The notes: generated by a model not told the origin, from the letters alone. A stretch of 64,000 bases of DNA from Dactylosporangium siamense (GCF_016862795.1 NZ_BONQ01000014.1:186001-250000); one strand, 5' to 3'. Counted from the first letter of the stretch, positions 1 to 9,224 are shown. Numbers and translations: made by a program.

Positions 1-2467
1 TGTCGTCGCCGAGGACCACCAGCCCGGCGGCGGTGAGCCCGGCGACGACGGAGGCGGGCGCGCCGGGTGCCAGCCACACCTCGGTGCGACCGCCGCCGCC
101 GGTGCCGAGCCGCTGGGCGGCGTCGAGGTCGAGCAGGATCCCCGAGGTCCCGACGCTGGGCAGCACAGCCGTGGTGCCGGCGATCCGGACCGGGACGGCG
201 CCGCTGCCGAACACGTCCACGGACGGGTCGCCGAGGCGCCACCCGTCGGGCACGGCACCGGCGACGACGACGGGCAGCGGCAGGCCGGCCGCCATCGGGA
301 ACGCGCTGCTGTCGCCGCGGTACGGCGGCGGCGCCTGCGCGAGCGTGAGCGTGCCCTGCCGGGCGACCACCGACATCGCCGGTCCCTTCGCCGAACCCCG
401 CCACAGCCTGGGATCGCCGAGCGCGGCGCTGTCGAACACGGCCCGGTCCGCCTGCCGCAGCGCCTGCACGGTGAGCGAGTCACCGGCGCCGGCGCGGACC
501 AGATCGAGCCGGGTGACCCGGCAGCCGCCGGCGCAGCCCTCGACCGCCGCGGTGACCTCGTGCTCACCGGCGGGGACCGGCCCGAACGCGACCGTCAGCA
601 GCGACCCGTCCGCGATGTCCTGGAGGTGCACGGCCAGCGCCATCGGTCGCTCACCGGCATTGCGGGCCCGCAGGACGAGCTGCCCCGCGGAGACCGTGGC
701 CGGCGGGGCATCCCCAGCGGTCAGCGACGGCAGCGGCCCGTACGCGGGCAGCCAGCGGCCGACGGCACCGAGCCGGGCCGCGTCCACGGCCAGGATCGCC
801 GGGCGGGCGGTGTCGTCGACGACGGCGGCCATCGCGTAGCGGCCGCCGGGGTCGGCCTCGCGGACCGCGCGCAGCAGCGCCGTCGGGTTGGCGACCTGCA
901 CGCTGAGCACCCGGGCCGCGCCGAGCTCCTGGCCGCTGCGGTCGGCGCGGGCGGTGTCGCCGGCGGCCTGGGCGGCGGTGGCGGCGGTGAGCCCGGCGAC
1001 CGCGACGGCGACGACGGCGAAGACCCGGTCGGCGCCCGGCCGGCGGGAGACCTGCACCGCGGTGAGCCCGAGCCGCAGCCGCCCGGCCCGGAGCGCGCCC
1101 GCGCCGGCCCGGTCCGCGGCGGCCCCGAGGAGCCGGGCGAGCGGGACGGCGAGGACGACCGCGACCAGGACCGGGACGGCGGCGGCGAAGCCGTTGCGGC
1201 CGAGCTGGAACGCGCCGACGGCGGCGAGGACCACGAGCACCGCGTCGACGGCGCCGCGCCGCCAGCCGCGCCGGCGGCCCGGCACCTCGCGCAGCAGCAG
1301 CGCGACCGGCGCCCGCAGCACCGGCAGCTCGGCGCCGATCAGGGCGGCGGCACCGCCGGCGAGTGCCACGGCGGCGGCGACGAGGCACGAGCGCCAGACG
1401 GCACCCGACTCCTCGGCCGGCACCACTCCGGCCAGGGTACGGGCGAGGAGGGGGCCTATTCCGTACCCAACCGGCAGCGCGAGGAACAACGGGACCAGAT
1501 GCTGTCCGGCGGCCAGGCGAAGCACCCGCCGCCTGGTGCTGCCGCGCAGTTTCAACAGGGCGATGTCACCGCGCCGGTCCCCGGCGGTGTGCCGGCCGGC
1601 GAGCCCGAGCGCGAACCAGCACAGGATCACCGCCTGCAGGGCACCGGTGAGCACGCCGCGGCGGATCGCGGCCCGGTCGGCGGCGATGCGGTCGAGCAGG
1701 TCCTGGGTCGGCGCGATGAGGTAGTACCCGGCGCCGCGCAGCGTGTAGTCGGCCCGGCGCAGCTGGTCGGCGAGGTCCGCTCCGGCGAGGGCCGCCGGGG
1801 GCACCGTCGTGGTGTAGTCGAACGTCGGGTCGACGAACCGCCCGCTGGAGAACGCGTCGGCGGCGAGGAAGAACGGGTCGATGTTGCCCGCCACCTCCCG
1901 GCGGAAGATCGGGTTGGCCCAGTAGGCGCCCGCCGGGTCGGCGAGCTCGTAGCGCCCGACGACCCGGGCCTGCTCCTGCGGGGCGCCCGGCTGCGAGCTG
2001 AACACGACGGTGTCGCCGATGTGCAGGCCGTACACCTCGGCGGTGGCGCCGCTGACGATCGTCTCGCCGGCCGCCCGCGGGCAGTCGCCCTCGATCCGCA
2101 GGTGCCCACACACGCCGTCGCGGTACGCGGCGGTGACGCTGGACTCGCCGCCCTTGCCGAACGACATGGACACGGCCATGCCGAGCACCGGCGCGCCGTC
2201 GCGGACGGTCAGCAGCCGGTCCACGGTGGCGCGGAAGGTGGTGAGCGCGACGGGCGCGTCGCCGTCCGGGTCGAGCTGGCGCCGCACGGACAGCATGCGC
2301 TGCTCGACCGGCGCGACGGCGACGTCGGCGGCCGCGGCCCGGCGTTCGGCGGCGGCCGCGTACCACGGACCGGCGGTCGCCGCGGTGACGAGCAGGACGG
2401 CGAGCGCGAACACGGTCCACGCCTGCGCGGTGCGCGCCCGCAGCGCGCCCAGCACCAACCGGAGCAC
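1..2467 (-). CDS. FtsX-like ABC transporter permease, C-terminus cut by window edge
   Basis: At least 822 codons are open on the minus strand from a GTG at 2467 to the window edge without a stop. A GAGGAGG Shine-Dalgarno lies just upstream. The product begins with a short basic stretch and one hydrophobic segment (about residues 16-32), followed by a large extracytoplasmic region, then several hydrophobic segments around residues 290-460 and a second extracellular-like domain. A patch reading GDIALLKLRGSTRRR at about residue 310 is typical of the FtsX/MacB permease loop. These permeases act with a MacB/LolD-type ATPase in export or mechanotransmission; no ATPase gene is visible here, so it may lie beyond position 1. 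Confidence in the fold is good, in the substrate nil. Confidence 0.8.
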   Translation of the reverse strand, partial: MLRLVLGALRARTAQAWTVFALAVLLVTAATAGPWYAAAAERRAAAADVAVAPVEQRMLSVRRQLDPDGDAPVALTTFRATVDRLLTVRDGAPVLGMAVSMSFGKGGESSVTAAYRDGVCGHLRIEGDCPRAAGETIVSGATAEVYGLHIGDTVVFSSQPGAPQEQARVVGRYELADPAGAYWANPIFRREVAGNIDPFFLAADAFSSGRFVDPTFDYTTTVPPAALAGADLADQLRRADYTLRGAGYYLIAPTQDLLDRIAADRAAIRRGVLTGALQAVILCWFALGLAGRHTAGDRRGDIALLKLRGSTRRRVLRLAAGQHLVPLFLALPVGYGIGPLLARTLAGVVPAEESGAVWRSCLVAAAVALAGGAAALIGAELPVLRAPVALLLREVPGRRRGWRRGAVDAVLVVLAAVGAFQLGRNGFAAAVPVLVAVVLAVPLARLLGAAADRAGAGALRAGRLRLGLTAVQVSRRPGADRVFAVVAVAVAGLTAATAAQAAGDTARADRSGQELGAARVLSVQVANPTALLRAVREADPGGRYAMAAVVDDTARPAILAVDAARLGAVGRWLPAYGPLPSLTAGDAPPATVSAGQLVLRARNAGERPMALAVHLQDIADGSLLTVAFGPVPAGEHEVTAAVEGCAGGCRVTRLDLVRAGAGDSLTVQALRQADRAVFDSAALGDPRLWRGSAKGPAMSVVARQGTLTLAQAPPPYRGDSSAFPMAAGLPLPVVVAGAVPDGWRLGDPSVDVFGSGAVPVRIAGTTAVLPSVGTSGILLDLDAAQRLGTGGGGRTEVWLAPGAPASVVAGLTAAGLVVLGDD

Positions 2468-2666
2468 GGCACCTCCTCGATCACGGGTGTAGGCAATCTA
2501 CGCCGCCGGGAGGAGCCGGGATGCGCGACGACGGCGGGCCAGGCTTCGTGTGCCGGGACCCGCCGTCGGTGTCGCCGCTCGCCTCCGCAGTCGATAGGGC
2601 AGTACGGGGGCGGAGGGCTCTACCTCCTGTCGTTGCCGCGCCGATCAATGTCCAAACATCGCCCGC

Positions 2667-3164
2667 TCAGATTTCCGTGGCGGCCAGGAGGTCCCGGAGG
2701 AGGGCGCCGAGCTGGCGGCGGCGCGGCTCGGGCAGCCGCTCGAGGACCTCCCGCTGCGCGGCCAGCCCGACCGTGACGGCCTCGTCGATGAGGGTCCGGC
2801 CGGCGGAGGTCAGCGTGATGACGAGACCGCGGCGGTCGGCGGGGTCCGGCGAGCGGGCGACCAGGCCGGCCCGCTCGAGCCGGTCGAGCCGCCCGGTCAT
2901 GCCGCCGGAGGTGAGCATCAGCGACGCGGTCAGCGCCTTCGGCGACAGCTGGAACGGCTCGCCCGCACGGCGCAGGGTGGCCAGCACGTCGAACTCGCCG
3001 CGGTTGATGCCGAGCGCGCCGTAGACGCGCTCCTGCCGGTCGCCGACGATGCGGGCCAGCCGGTAGATGCGGCCGAACACCGCCATCGCGTCGGTCTCGA
3101 GGTCCGGTCGCTCGCGCCCCCACTGCTCGACGATCCGGTCGACGTCGTCTGTCACGGACACCAT
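2667..3164 (-). CDS. MarR-family transcriptional regulator
   Basis: 165 aa with the MarR winged-helix layout: N-terminal dimerisation helix, recognition helix region LTASLMLTSGGMTGRLDRLE (about residues 78-97), and wing motif DPADRRGLVITLT (about 106-118). MarR dimers bind palindromes and usually repress a neighbouring transporter or enzyme, with ligand release. The gene is divergent from an EamA exporter and the 48-bp gap holds a perfect 28-bp palindrome, so it very probably controls both. The ATG at 3164 has GAGG directly abutting it; the in-frame GTG at 3155 has better spacing to the same SD, so the true N-terminus may be three residues shorter. Confidence 0.9.
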   Translation of the reverse strand: MVSVTDDVDRIVEQWGRERPDLETDAMAVFGRIYRLARIVGDRQERVYGALGINRGEFDVLATLRRAGEPFQLSPKALTASLMLTSGGMTGRLDRLERAGLVARSPDPADRRGLVITLTSAGRTLIDEAVTVGLAAQREVLERLPEPRRRQLGALLRDLLAATEI

Positions 3165-3175
3165 CCTCGCACATC

Positions 3176-3209
3176 TTGTTTCTAAGTAGCTTAGTGCTAA
3201 GCTACTTAG
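3176..3209 (+). promoter_or_regulatory. MarR operator (28-bp perfect palindrome) over a leaderless promoter
   Basis: Positions 3182-3194 (CTAAGTAGCTTAG) and 3197-3209 are exact inverted repeats separated by TG. A -35-like TTGTTT (3176-3181) and a -10-like TAAGCT (3198-3203) are 16 bp apart, and the -10 ends 8 nt before the ATG at 3212, so the exporter mRNA is predicted to be leaderless and fully occluded when the palindrome is bound. The symmetry is seen directly; binding by the neighbouring MarR protein is inference. Confidence 0.8.
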
Positions 3210-3211
3210 TC

Positions 3212-4153
3212 ATGAGGAACCTTGCCGTGACCACCGCCGTCGCTCCCGCGCTGTGGGGCACCACCTACCTCGTCACCACCGAGCTGCTGCCGGACGGCCG
3301 CCCGCTGCTCGCCGGGACGCTGCGGGCCCTGCCCGCCGGCCTGCTGCTGATCGCCGTCGTCGCGACCCTCGCCGGCCGCCGCGCCCTGCCCACCGGCGCC
3401 TGGTGGTGGCGCGCCGCGGTGCTCGGCTTCCTGAACATCGGCCTGTTCTTCGCGCTGCTGTTCGTCGCGGCGTACCGGCTGCCGGGCGGGATCGCGGCGG
3501 TCCTCGGCGCCCTCGGCCCGTTCGTCGTCGCCGCCATCGCCTTCGCCCTGCTCGACCAGCGCCCCGCCGTCCGCGTGCTGCTCGCCGGCGCGGCCGGTCT
3601 GGCCGGCGTCGCCCTGCTGGTGCTGCGCTCCGACGCGGCCCTCGACCCGCTCGGCCTCGCCGCGGCCGCCGCCGGGATGGTGTCCATGTCGTTCGGCACC
3701 GTGCTCGGCCGCCGCTGGGGCACCCCGACCGGCCTGCCGGACCGCCGCACGGCGCTGCTGGCACTGACCGGCTGGCAGCTGACCGTCGGCGGGCTGCTGC
3801 TCGCACCCGTGATGCTGCTCGTGGAGGGCCCGCCACCCGCGCTGACGTGGACGAACCTCGGCGGCTTCGGGTACCTGTCGCTGGTCGGCACCGCGGGCGC
3901 CTACTTCCTGTGGTTCCGCGGGGTGACGGCGCTCGCACCGGCCCGGGTCACGCTGCTCGGCCTGCTCAGCCCCGTGGTGGCGGCGCTGCTCGGGTGGCTG
4001 GTGCTGGACCAGTCCCTGTCGCCGGGCCAGCTGCTGGGCGCGACCGCGGTCCTCGCCGCCGTCGTCCTGGGCACGCGCACCCCCACGCCCGCCCCGGCGG
4101 CGTCGGCCGCCTCAGCCGCAGCTGTGCGGGTGCCCGCGACGATCGGGCGATGA
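3212..4153 (+). CDS. EamA/DMT-family membrane exporter
   Basis: 313 aa, ten hydrophobic segments in two tandem EamA halves (about residues 5-140 and 150-290), a DMT-superfamily hallmark. The N-terminus WGTTYLVTTELLPDGRPL and the motif VLGALGPFVVAAIAFALL are typical of YdcZ/RhaT-like small-molecule exporters; substrate unknown. A longer reading from TTG 3176 would translate the operator itself and has no ribosome site, so ATG 3212 was chosen. Divergent from the MarR gene and predicted to be repressed by it. The stop overlaps the next start (ATGA at 4150-4153), so the small downstream gene is in the same transcript. Confidence 0.9.
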   Translation: MRNLAVTTAVAPALWGTTYLVTTELLPDGRPLLAGTLRALPAGLLLIAVVATLAGRRALPTGAWWWRAAVLGFLNIGLFFALLFVAAYRLPGGIAAVLGALGPFVVAAIAFALLDQRPAVRVLLAGAAGLAGVALLVLRSDAALDPLGLAAAAAGMVSMSFGTVLGRRWGTPTGLPDRRTALLALTGWQLTVGGLLLAPVMLLVEGPPPALTWTNLGGFGYLSLVGTAGAYFLWFRGVTALAPARVTLLGLLSPVVAALLGWLVLDQSLSPGQLLGATAVLAAVVLGTRTPTPAPAASAASAAAVRVPATIGR

Positions 4154-4579
4154 GCGACCGCACCGTTCATCACCATCCCGCGCTCGGCACCGTGACCTAC
4201 GCCCCGATTGCCGTATGGAAGGCGTCCTCGTCGGCGCCGCTGGGCGACACCGACGAGGACGGGGTCGTCCTGACGGTCCTCGACGACTCGGAGCTGCCCG
4301 CCGGACGTCTGGACGAGGTGGCCGCAACCCCCGCCCGGCTGGACCCGCAGGTCCTGCACGACATCGTCGCTGAGGACTCCCTGGAGCTGTACAACAGCAC
4401 CTGGCGCCAGGACGACGACGAGCGCTTGGACCGCGACGGCTTCTGCGCCAAGATCCGGCCGACCCTTCGTCGACGTCGACGAAGACCGCCTCACCCTGTA
4501 CTTCGATGACGGCGGCCTGTTCGGCGAGCACTCGATCCTGCTGAACCTCGAGGTCCTCGACGTCAAGCATGTGCTCTGA
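4150..4579 (+). pseudogene. Small acidic protein gene of unknown family, split by a frameshift
   Basis: Starts at ATG 4150, overlapping the exporter stop. The frame encodes an acidic protein (begins MSDRTVHHHPALGTVTYAP) up to about 4464, then turns into an implausible run of arginines. From 4466 the +1 frame continues with convincing sequence FVDVDEDRLTLYFDDGGLFG and ends at TGA 4577-4579. A corrected product would be about 142 aa. The +1 shift lies within about 4456-4466 beside a CC/CCC run and may be a real mutation or a sequencing error. I do not recognise the family; the acidic composition with an HPxLG start resembles small immunity-like or DUF proteins. Confidence 0.6.
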
Positions 4580-4925
4580 TTCCCTATCGGGGATCTGGTG
4601 TCAAGGCCCGGCTTGACCGGGCTAGCTTCTGGTCGGAGGATCGCTGGTGGGGCAGGTTGCCTCGTTTGTCTGCGCCGCGTGCGCGCGACCTGTCATGCCC
4701 CGTGTGGGCTTGCTGAGGGGCCAGACCAGCGGTGGCAATCAGGGCCACGAGGCTCTCCCTCAGACCCCATTTCAACGCCACCCACCGGACCAACCGGGAT
4801 CCTCATGCAAACCTGGAACCCGGACCGATCAAGTACCGGAGCTCCTTGCATGACCATAAACGTTCACGGCGTTGGATGACATGCGGTTCAGCCTCCAGGC
4901 CGGGCGGTGTATCTGCGCTCAGGCT
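4580..4925. other. Non-coding, lower-GC stretch preceding an IS remnant
   Basis: About 345 bases with visibly lower GC than the surroundings and no frame with convincing coding bias in either strand. Short frames here give compositionally random peptides. It sits between a frameshifted gene and a transposase fragment and is probably decayed mobile DNA. No promoter or terminator could be assigned. Confidence 0.4.
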
Positions 4926-5279
4926 GTGGCGGTGGCAGAACCCGCGCGTGTGCGGCGGCTGTCTGACCAGGAAGGTCGGCAACTGCTTCGAACAACCCGG
5001 CGTGGGACCGGTTCAGCGAATCGGCTGCGGCGGGCCGTGATAGTCCTCGCCTCCGCCGGCGGGAACGGTGTGCCGGTCATTGCGAGGCTGGTTCAGGCTG
5101 ATGAGGACTCGATCCGGCGACCGGTCGAGGTGCAACCGACTCATCCTGCGGGCACCGGGCCATGTCAACGACTCCCAGGACATCGCGCACGACCAGCACC
5201 CGTCTGCGCCCACGGCGACGACGGCACCAGCCCAACGACGCTGGATATCACTTTTGGTGTTCGCCCGATTACGATATAG
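4926..5279 (+). pseudogene. IS630-family transposase, N-terminal remnant
   Basis: From GTG 4926 the frame encodes MAVAEPARVRRLSDQEG and continues with RRGTGSANRLRRAVIVLASA and IARLVQADEDSIR, the helix-turn-helix N-terminus usual for actinobacterial IS630-type transposases. The similarity stops at about 5118; the rest of the frame to 5279 is unrelated and the catalytic DDE domain (normally another ~250 residues) is absent. The fragment cannot be active. It marks past transposition and may explain the broken gene just upstream. Confidence 0.7.
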
Positions 5280-5395
5280 GCTTCCGTGACGCTGAATCAC
5301 TGGCCGCGATGTCGAGGCGCCCAGGCGCCGGACGGCGCTGCGGATCGCGTGACAGTTGAACAGGTTCCAATATCGACGGAGGCACCACACCGCTC

Positions 5396-5869
5396 ATGAG
5401 CACCAACAATTACGAGGACCAGATCAAGGTTATCGCCGACGGCATCGAACGCACGAATCCCGCACCGTTGTCGAACGCGCCGCCCGACGTGACGTACTTG
5501 GCCGCGACGCTCACGACCGGACGGGCGATCCGCTGGGTGACGGCGGACCTCAGCGGGACGTCGCACCCCGAGGGCAAGGTCATGATCTTCACCGATGGTA
5601 AGATCATCTCGATCAAGCGCAGCGACCAGGGCGACCTTGACGTGGCGGTGACGCCGCGCCGGGACCTGCACAGTTTCGAGTTCTCGGCGAACGCCACGCA
5701 CCACTGGGGCAAGCGGGACAAGCCGTTCTGGCCGACTGATGCTCGGATCACTGCCACGTTCGCCGACGGCTCGACCGTGAGCCTGCCGTTGGGCGATGGC
5801 ATCCTGGGGACCGATGCCTGCGCGGAGTTCGCCGCGTTCTTGCCCGACCTATTGCGCGACGTCACCTGA
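5396..5869 (+). CDS. Hypothetical protein
   Basis: 157 aa, soluble, no signal peptide or membrane segment. The middle (about residues 40-130) alternates short hydrophobic and polar stretches as in a beta-rich fold (VMIFTDGKIISIKRSD, ARITATFADGSTVSLPLG). GGAGG lies 13 nt before the ATG, a rather long spacing. GC and third-position bias are lower than in neighbouring genes, and it stands alone between an IS630 remnant and an inverted-repeat element, so it may be acquired DNA. I do not recognise the family. Confidence 0.65.
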   Translation: MSTNNYEDQIKVIADGIERTNPAPLSNAPPDVTYLAATLTTGRAIRWVTADLSGTSHPEGKVMIFTDGKIISIKRSDQGDLDVAVTPRRDLHSFEFSANATHHWGKRDKPFWPTDARITATFADGSTVSLPLGDGILGTDACAEFAAFLPDLLRDVT

Positions 5870-5884
5870 CAGCAGCGTCATCGG

Positions 5885-5959
5885 CGCTAGTGCGTTGACC
5901 ACCACGGTAGCGGCGTGAGCAGGCCAATACCGGCAACCTATGTGGTCAACGCACTAGCG
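5885..5959. repeat. 18-bp perfect inverted repeat, MITE-like element or terminator
   Basis: Arms 5885-5902 and 5942-5959 (core GTGCGTTGACCAC and complement) are perfect over 18 bp and enclose 39 bp. Both arms contain TA next to GTGCG, so the element can be read as TA-13 bp arm-45 bp-13 bp arm-TA, the TA-flanked layout of IS630/Tc1-type elements, and an IS630 remnant lies 0.6 kb upstream. No T-run follows, which argues against a simple intrinsic terminator, although its place 15 bp after a stop codon is compatible with one. Confidence 0.6.
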
Positions 5960-6070
5960 GGCTGACGACCGAGCCGACGGCCAGGTACCACCGACCCGGC
6001 CGACGTAACGAACGGCACGCTGCGCGGACCGTGGGCAGCGGCCCGCGCCGGGCTTTGCGATCATGCTCGC

Positions 6071-9000
6071 GTGCGTGTCGAGCTGCTGGGTCCGGTCGTG
6101 GCCACCGAGGACGACGGGACGCCGGTGACCGTGCCCGGCGCCCGGGTCCGGATGCTGCTGGCGAGGCTGGCGCTGGAGGAGGGCCGGCCGGTGCACCCCG
6201 ACACCCTGGTCGACGACCTGTGGGGGGAGCAGCCGCCCGCCGGGGCCGCCGCGGCCCTGCAGGGCCTCGCGTCCCGGCTGCGCAGGGTGCTGGGCGGGGC
6301 CGGCGCGGTCCAGTTCGCCGCCGGTGGCTACCGGCTGCCGGTGCGCGGCGAGGACGTGGATGTGCACCGGTTCGAGCAGCTGGCCGCGCAGGGCCGCCGC
6401 GAGCTGGCGGCCGGTCGGGCCAGGGAGGCCGCGTCGACGCTCGCCGCCGCCAGGCGCCTGTGGCGCGGGGCGGCCCTCGCCGACGTGCTGGAGGCGCCGT
6501 TCGCCCGCACCGCGGCGACCCGGCTCGACGAGATGCGGGCCGACGCCGTCGAGGACCTCTTCGAGGCGGAGCTGCAACTGGGCCGTCACGCCGAGGCGCT
6601 GACCGGTCTCGCGGCGGCCGCCGCGGAACGGCCCCTCAGCGAGCGGCTCGCCACGCTCCGCATGCGGGCGCTGTCGGCGGCCGGGCGGCAGTCGGACGCG
6701 CTCGCCGTCTACGAGGAGGTGCGGGCCAGGCTCGGCGACGAGCTCGGCGTCGATCCGACGGTGGAGCTGCGGGAGGTGCACCTGGCGTTGCTCCGCGGGG
6801 AGCTGGACCGGCCCGCGACGCAGGCGGTGGAGGTCGCGCCGAGCCGGTTGCCGGCCAGCGTCACCAGTTTCATCGGCCGGGAGGACGAGCTCGGCCGGGT
6901 CGCCCGGCTGATGGGCGCCGCGCGGCTGGTCACCATCGTCGGGCCCGGCGGCGCCGGCAAGACCAGGCTGTCGCTGGAGGCGGCGCGGCGCGACCCGGCA
7001 TACGAGCGCGGCCGGGTGTGGTTCGTGCCGCTGGCCGGGCTCAGCGAGGACGACCCGGAGCGGCTGGCCGACACCGTCCTCAGCGTGGTCGGCTCGGCGC
7101 ACGGGCGCCTCTACGACGGCGCGAAGCCGATGGCGGCGGCCGTCGACCGGCTCACCGAGATGCTCGACGTCGGCGACGCCGTGCTGATGCTGGACAACTG
7201 CGAGCATCTCGTCGGGGCGGCCGCGCAGCTCGCCGACGAGCTGCTCGGCGGGCTGGCGCAGCTGCGGATCCTCGCCACCAGCCGGGAGCCCCTGGCGATC
7301 ACCGGGGAGGCGTTGTGCCACCTCGGACCCCTCGCACTGCCCGCCGGGGAACCGGACCTCGCCACGGCGGCCGAGGCGGCAGCGGTGCGGTTGTTCGTCG
7401 ACCGGGCCGGAGGTGTACGACCAGGCTTCGCGCTGGACGAGTCCACAGTGGACGCGGTGGTGGAGATCTGCCGGCGGCTGGACGGGATGCCGCTCGCGCT
7501 GGAGCTGGCGGCGGTGAAGCTGCGCTCGATGACGGTCGACCAGGTCGCCCGCCGGCTCGACGACCGGTTCCGGCTGCTGACGTCGGGCAGCCGGGCCGCG
7601 TTGCCGCGGCAGCGGACCCTGCTGGCGATGGTCGAGTGGAGCTGGGACCTGCTCGACGAGGCGGAGCGGACCCTGGCGCGCCGGCTGTCGGCGTTCCCCG
7701 GCGGGGCCGTCCTGACCGCGCTGGAAGCGGTCTGCGCCGACGCGTCCCTGCCGTCGCGGGACGTGCTCTACGTGCTGGACTCGCTGGTGGAGAAGTCCAT
7801 CGTGCAGCAGACCGGCGGCCGGTACCGGATGCTGGAGACGGTTCGTGCGTACGGGGCGGAGCAGCTGGCCGCCTCGGGTGACGACGTGTCGACCCGCTTC
7901 GCCGACTACTACCTGACCCTGGCCGAGCAGCACGAGCCGCTGCTGCGCGGGCGGGAGCAGCTGCGGGCCTTCGCGGTCTTCGACGCCGAGCACGACAACA
8001 TGACGGCGGCGCTGCGTTCCGCCCTGGACGCCGGTGACGTCGCCAGGACGGCGCGCTTCATCAAGGCGCTGTTCTGGTACTGGGGAAACCGCGGCCTGAA
8101 CAACCAGCTCGAGACGTTCATGGGCGCGCTGTCCGACCTCGGTGCCGCCGTGCCGGACGAGGCCCGGCGTGCCGTCGACCTGGTGCGGTCGACGTCCGGC
8201 ACGCAGGAGATCCACCCCGCCCGGCTGCTGTGGATCTCGCAACGGGCGTTCACCCCCGACGCCGCCTCCGACGACGGGCAGTTCCAGCAGTCGCTGACGT
8301 CGCCGGATCCGTGGGTACGGGCCACCGCGCACTGGGCGCACAACTTCACCCTCGTCGAACAGGGCGACCTGGAGGGCGGCGCCGCGGCGCGCGAGGAGGC
8401 GGTGCGCGGCTTCGAGGAGGTCGGTGACCGCTGGGGGCTGGTCATGAGCCTGCTCGCCATCGGGCGGGTGCCGTCGCTGCGCGGCGACTTCGCGACCTCG
8501 ATCGCCGCGTTCGAACGCGCGGTCGCGATCAGCGCCGAGCTCGGCACCGAGGACTACCTGTACTGGACCAGGAACCGGCTGGCCCGGGAACGGATGCGCG
8601 CCGGTGACCTGGACGGCGCCCGGCGCGACCTGCGGGCGATGCAGGACCGGGCCGAGCAGCTGGGCCAGCGACGGCGGGAGGCGGCGATCCTGTTCAGCGT
8701 CGCCGGCTGGCAGCGTCGCGCGGGCGAGCTCGACGCGTCGGAGCGCACGCTCGACACCATGCTGACCCTGGTGGACCGGTTGCCGTATCCGGAGCAGATG
8801 GCCCGGGACCTCATCGACGGCACCCGGCTGATGAACCGGCTCGCGGCGCGCGATGCCGCCGGAGCCCGGGACCTGCTGCCGAGGGCGGTGCGGCCCAACA
8901 TCACCCGCAACCAGAGCAACGGGCTCGCCTGGGCCGCCGAGCAGGTCGGCGAGCTGCTCGCCCTGGAGGACCGGCCGGTCGACGCGGCCACGGTGCTGGG

Positions 9001-9178
9001 CTGGAGCGAGGCGATCCGCGGTGCCTTCGACCACGGCGAGCCGGCGTTGCGCGTCCTGGTCGCCGGGCTCGTCGGACGCCTCGGCGAGGACGGCTACCGC
9101 GACGCGTACGAGCGGGGTGCCCGGCTGTCCCGGCAGGACGCGCTGGACCGGCTGACCGGGACGATCGGCACGCACTGA
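6071..9178 (+). CDS. SARP/AfsR-like transcriptional regulator with NB-ARC ATPase and TPR-like C-terminus
   Basis: 1035 aa. Residues about 1-90 form an OmpR-like winged helix (RVELLGPVVATEDDG, VRMLLARLALEEGRPV), residues 95-245 the bacterial transcriptional activation domain (BTAD), and from about 260 an NB-ARC-type ATPase with Walker A GPGGAGKTR and the sensor AVLMLDNCEHL. The C-terminal half is helical and TPR-like. SARPs bind heptameric direct repeats with 11-bp period near -35 and activate secondary-metabolite or export genes; large AfsR-type forms integrate nucleotide and phosphorylation signals. GTG 6071 is the first plausible start. Exactly such repeats occur at 11770-11832 upstream of the nearby ABC operon, a likely target. 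Confidence 0.9.
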   Translation: MRVELLGPVVATEDDGTPVTVPGARVRMLLARLALEEGRPVHPDTLVDDLWGEQPPAGAAAALQGLASRLRRVLGGAGAVQFAAGGYRLPVRGEDVDVHRFEQLAAQGRRELAAGRAREAASTLAAARRLWRGAALADVLEAPFARTAATRLDEMRADAVEDLFEAELQLGRHAEALTGLAAAAAERPLSERLATLRMRALSAAGRQSDALAVYEEVRARLGDELGVDPTVELREVHLALLRGELDRPATQAVEVAPSRLPASVTSFIGREDELGRVARLMGAARLVTIVGPGGAGKTRLSLEAARRDPAYERGRVWFVPLAGLSEDDPERLADTVLSVVGSAHGRLYDGAKPMAAAVDRLTEMLDVGDAVLMLDNCEHLVGAAAQLADELLGGLAQLRILATSREPLAITGEALCHLGPLALPAGEPDLATAAEAAAVRLFVDRAGGVRPGFALDESTVDAVVEICRRLDGMPLALELAAVKLRSMTVDQVARRLDDRFRLLTSGSRAALPRQRTLLAMVEWSWDLLDEAERTLARRLSAFPGGAVLTALEAVCADASLPSRDVLYVLDSLVEKSIVQQTGGRYRMLETVRAYGAEQLAASGDDVSTRFADYYLTLAEQHEPLLRGREQLRAFAVFDAEHDNMTAALRSALDAGDVARTARFIKALFWYWGNRGLNNQLETFMGALSDLGAAVPDEARRAVDLVRSTSGTQEIHPARLLWISQRAFTPDAASDDGQFQQSLTSPDPWVRATAHWAHNFTLVEQGDLEGGAAAREEAVRGFEEVGDRWGLVMSLLAIGRVPSLRGDFATSIAAFERAVAISAELGTEDYLYWTRNRLARERMRAGDLDGARRDLRAMQDRAEQLGQRRREAAILFSVAGWQRRAGELDASERTLDTMLTLVDRLPYPEQMARDLIDGTRLMNRLAARDAAGARDLLPRAVRPNITRNQSNGLAWAAEQVGELLALEDRPVDAATVLGWSEAIRGAFDHGEPALRVLVAGLVGRLGEDGYRDAYERGARLSRQDALDRLTGTIGTH

Positions 9179-9180
9179 AG

Positions 9181-9213
9181 CGGCGCACACCGGCGTGTTG
9201 CCGATGTGCGCCG
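9181..9213. terminator. Bidirectional hairpin between convergent genes
   Basis: CGGCGCACA (9181-9189) pairs with TGTGCGCCG (9205-9213), with an inner CGGC/GCCG pairing, giving a strong stem in the 46-bp gap between the SARP gene and the ABC permease gene. No T-run is present, as is common in high-GC actinobacteria. Confidence 0.6.
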
Positions 9214-9224
9214 TCTTCCAGCGG

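Noticed and set aside
3176-3211. TTG 3176 start for the EamA exporter
   Set aside because: It would translate the palindromic operator and -10 box and has no Shine-Dalgarno.
4584-4793. Short frames in the 4.6-4.8 kb region as transposase pieces
   Set aside because: Unlike 4926-5118 they show no recognisable transposase motif, so only the IS630 N-terminus is annotated.
5954-9190. A 1078-codon open frame on the minus strand over the SARP gene
   Set aside because: Its product is a Arg/Gly/Pro/Val/His-rich sequence without motifs; it is the antisense reading of a high-GC gene whose sense frame encodes clear BTAD and NB-ARC domains.
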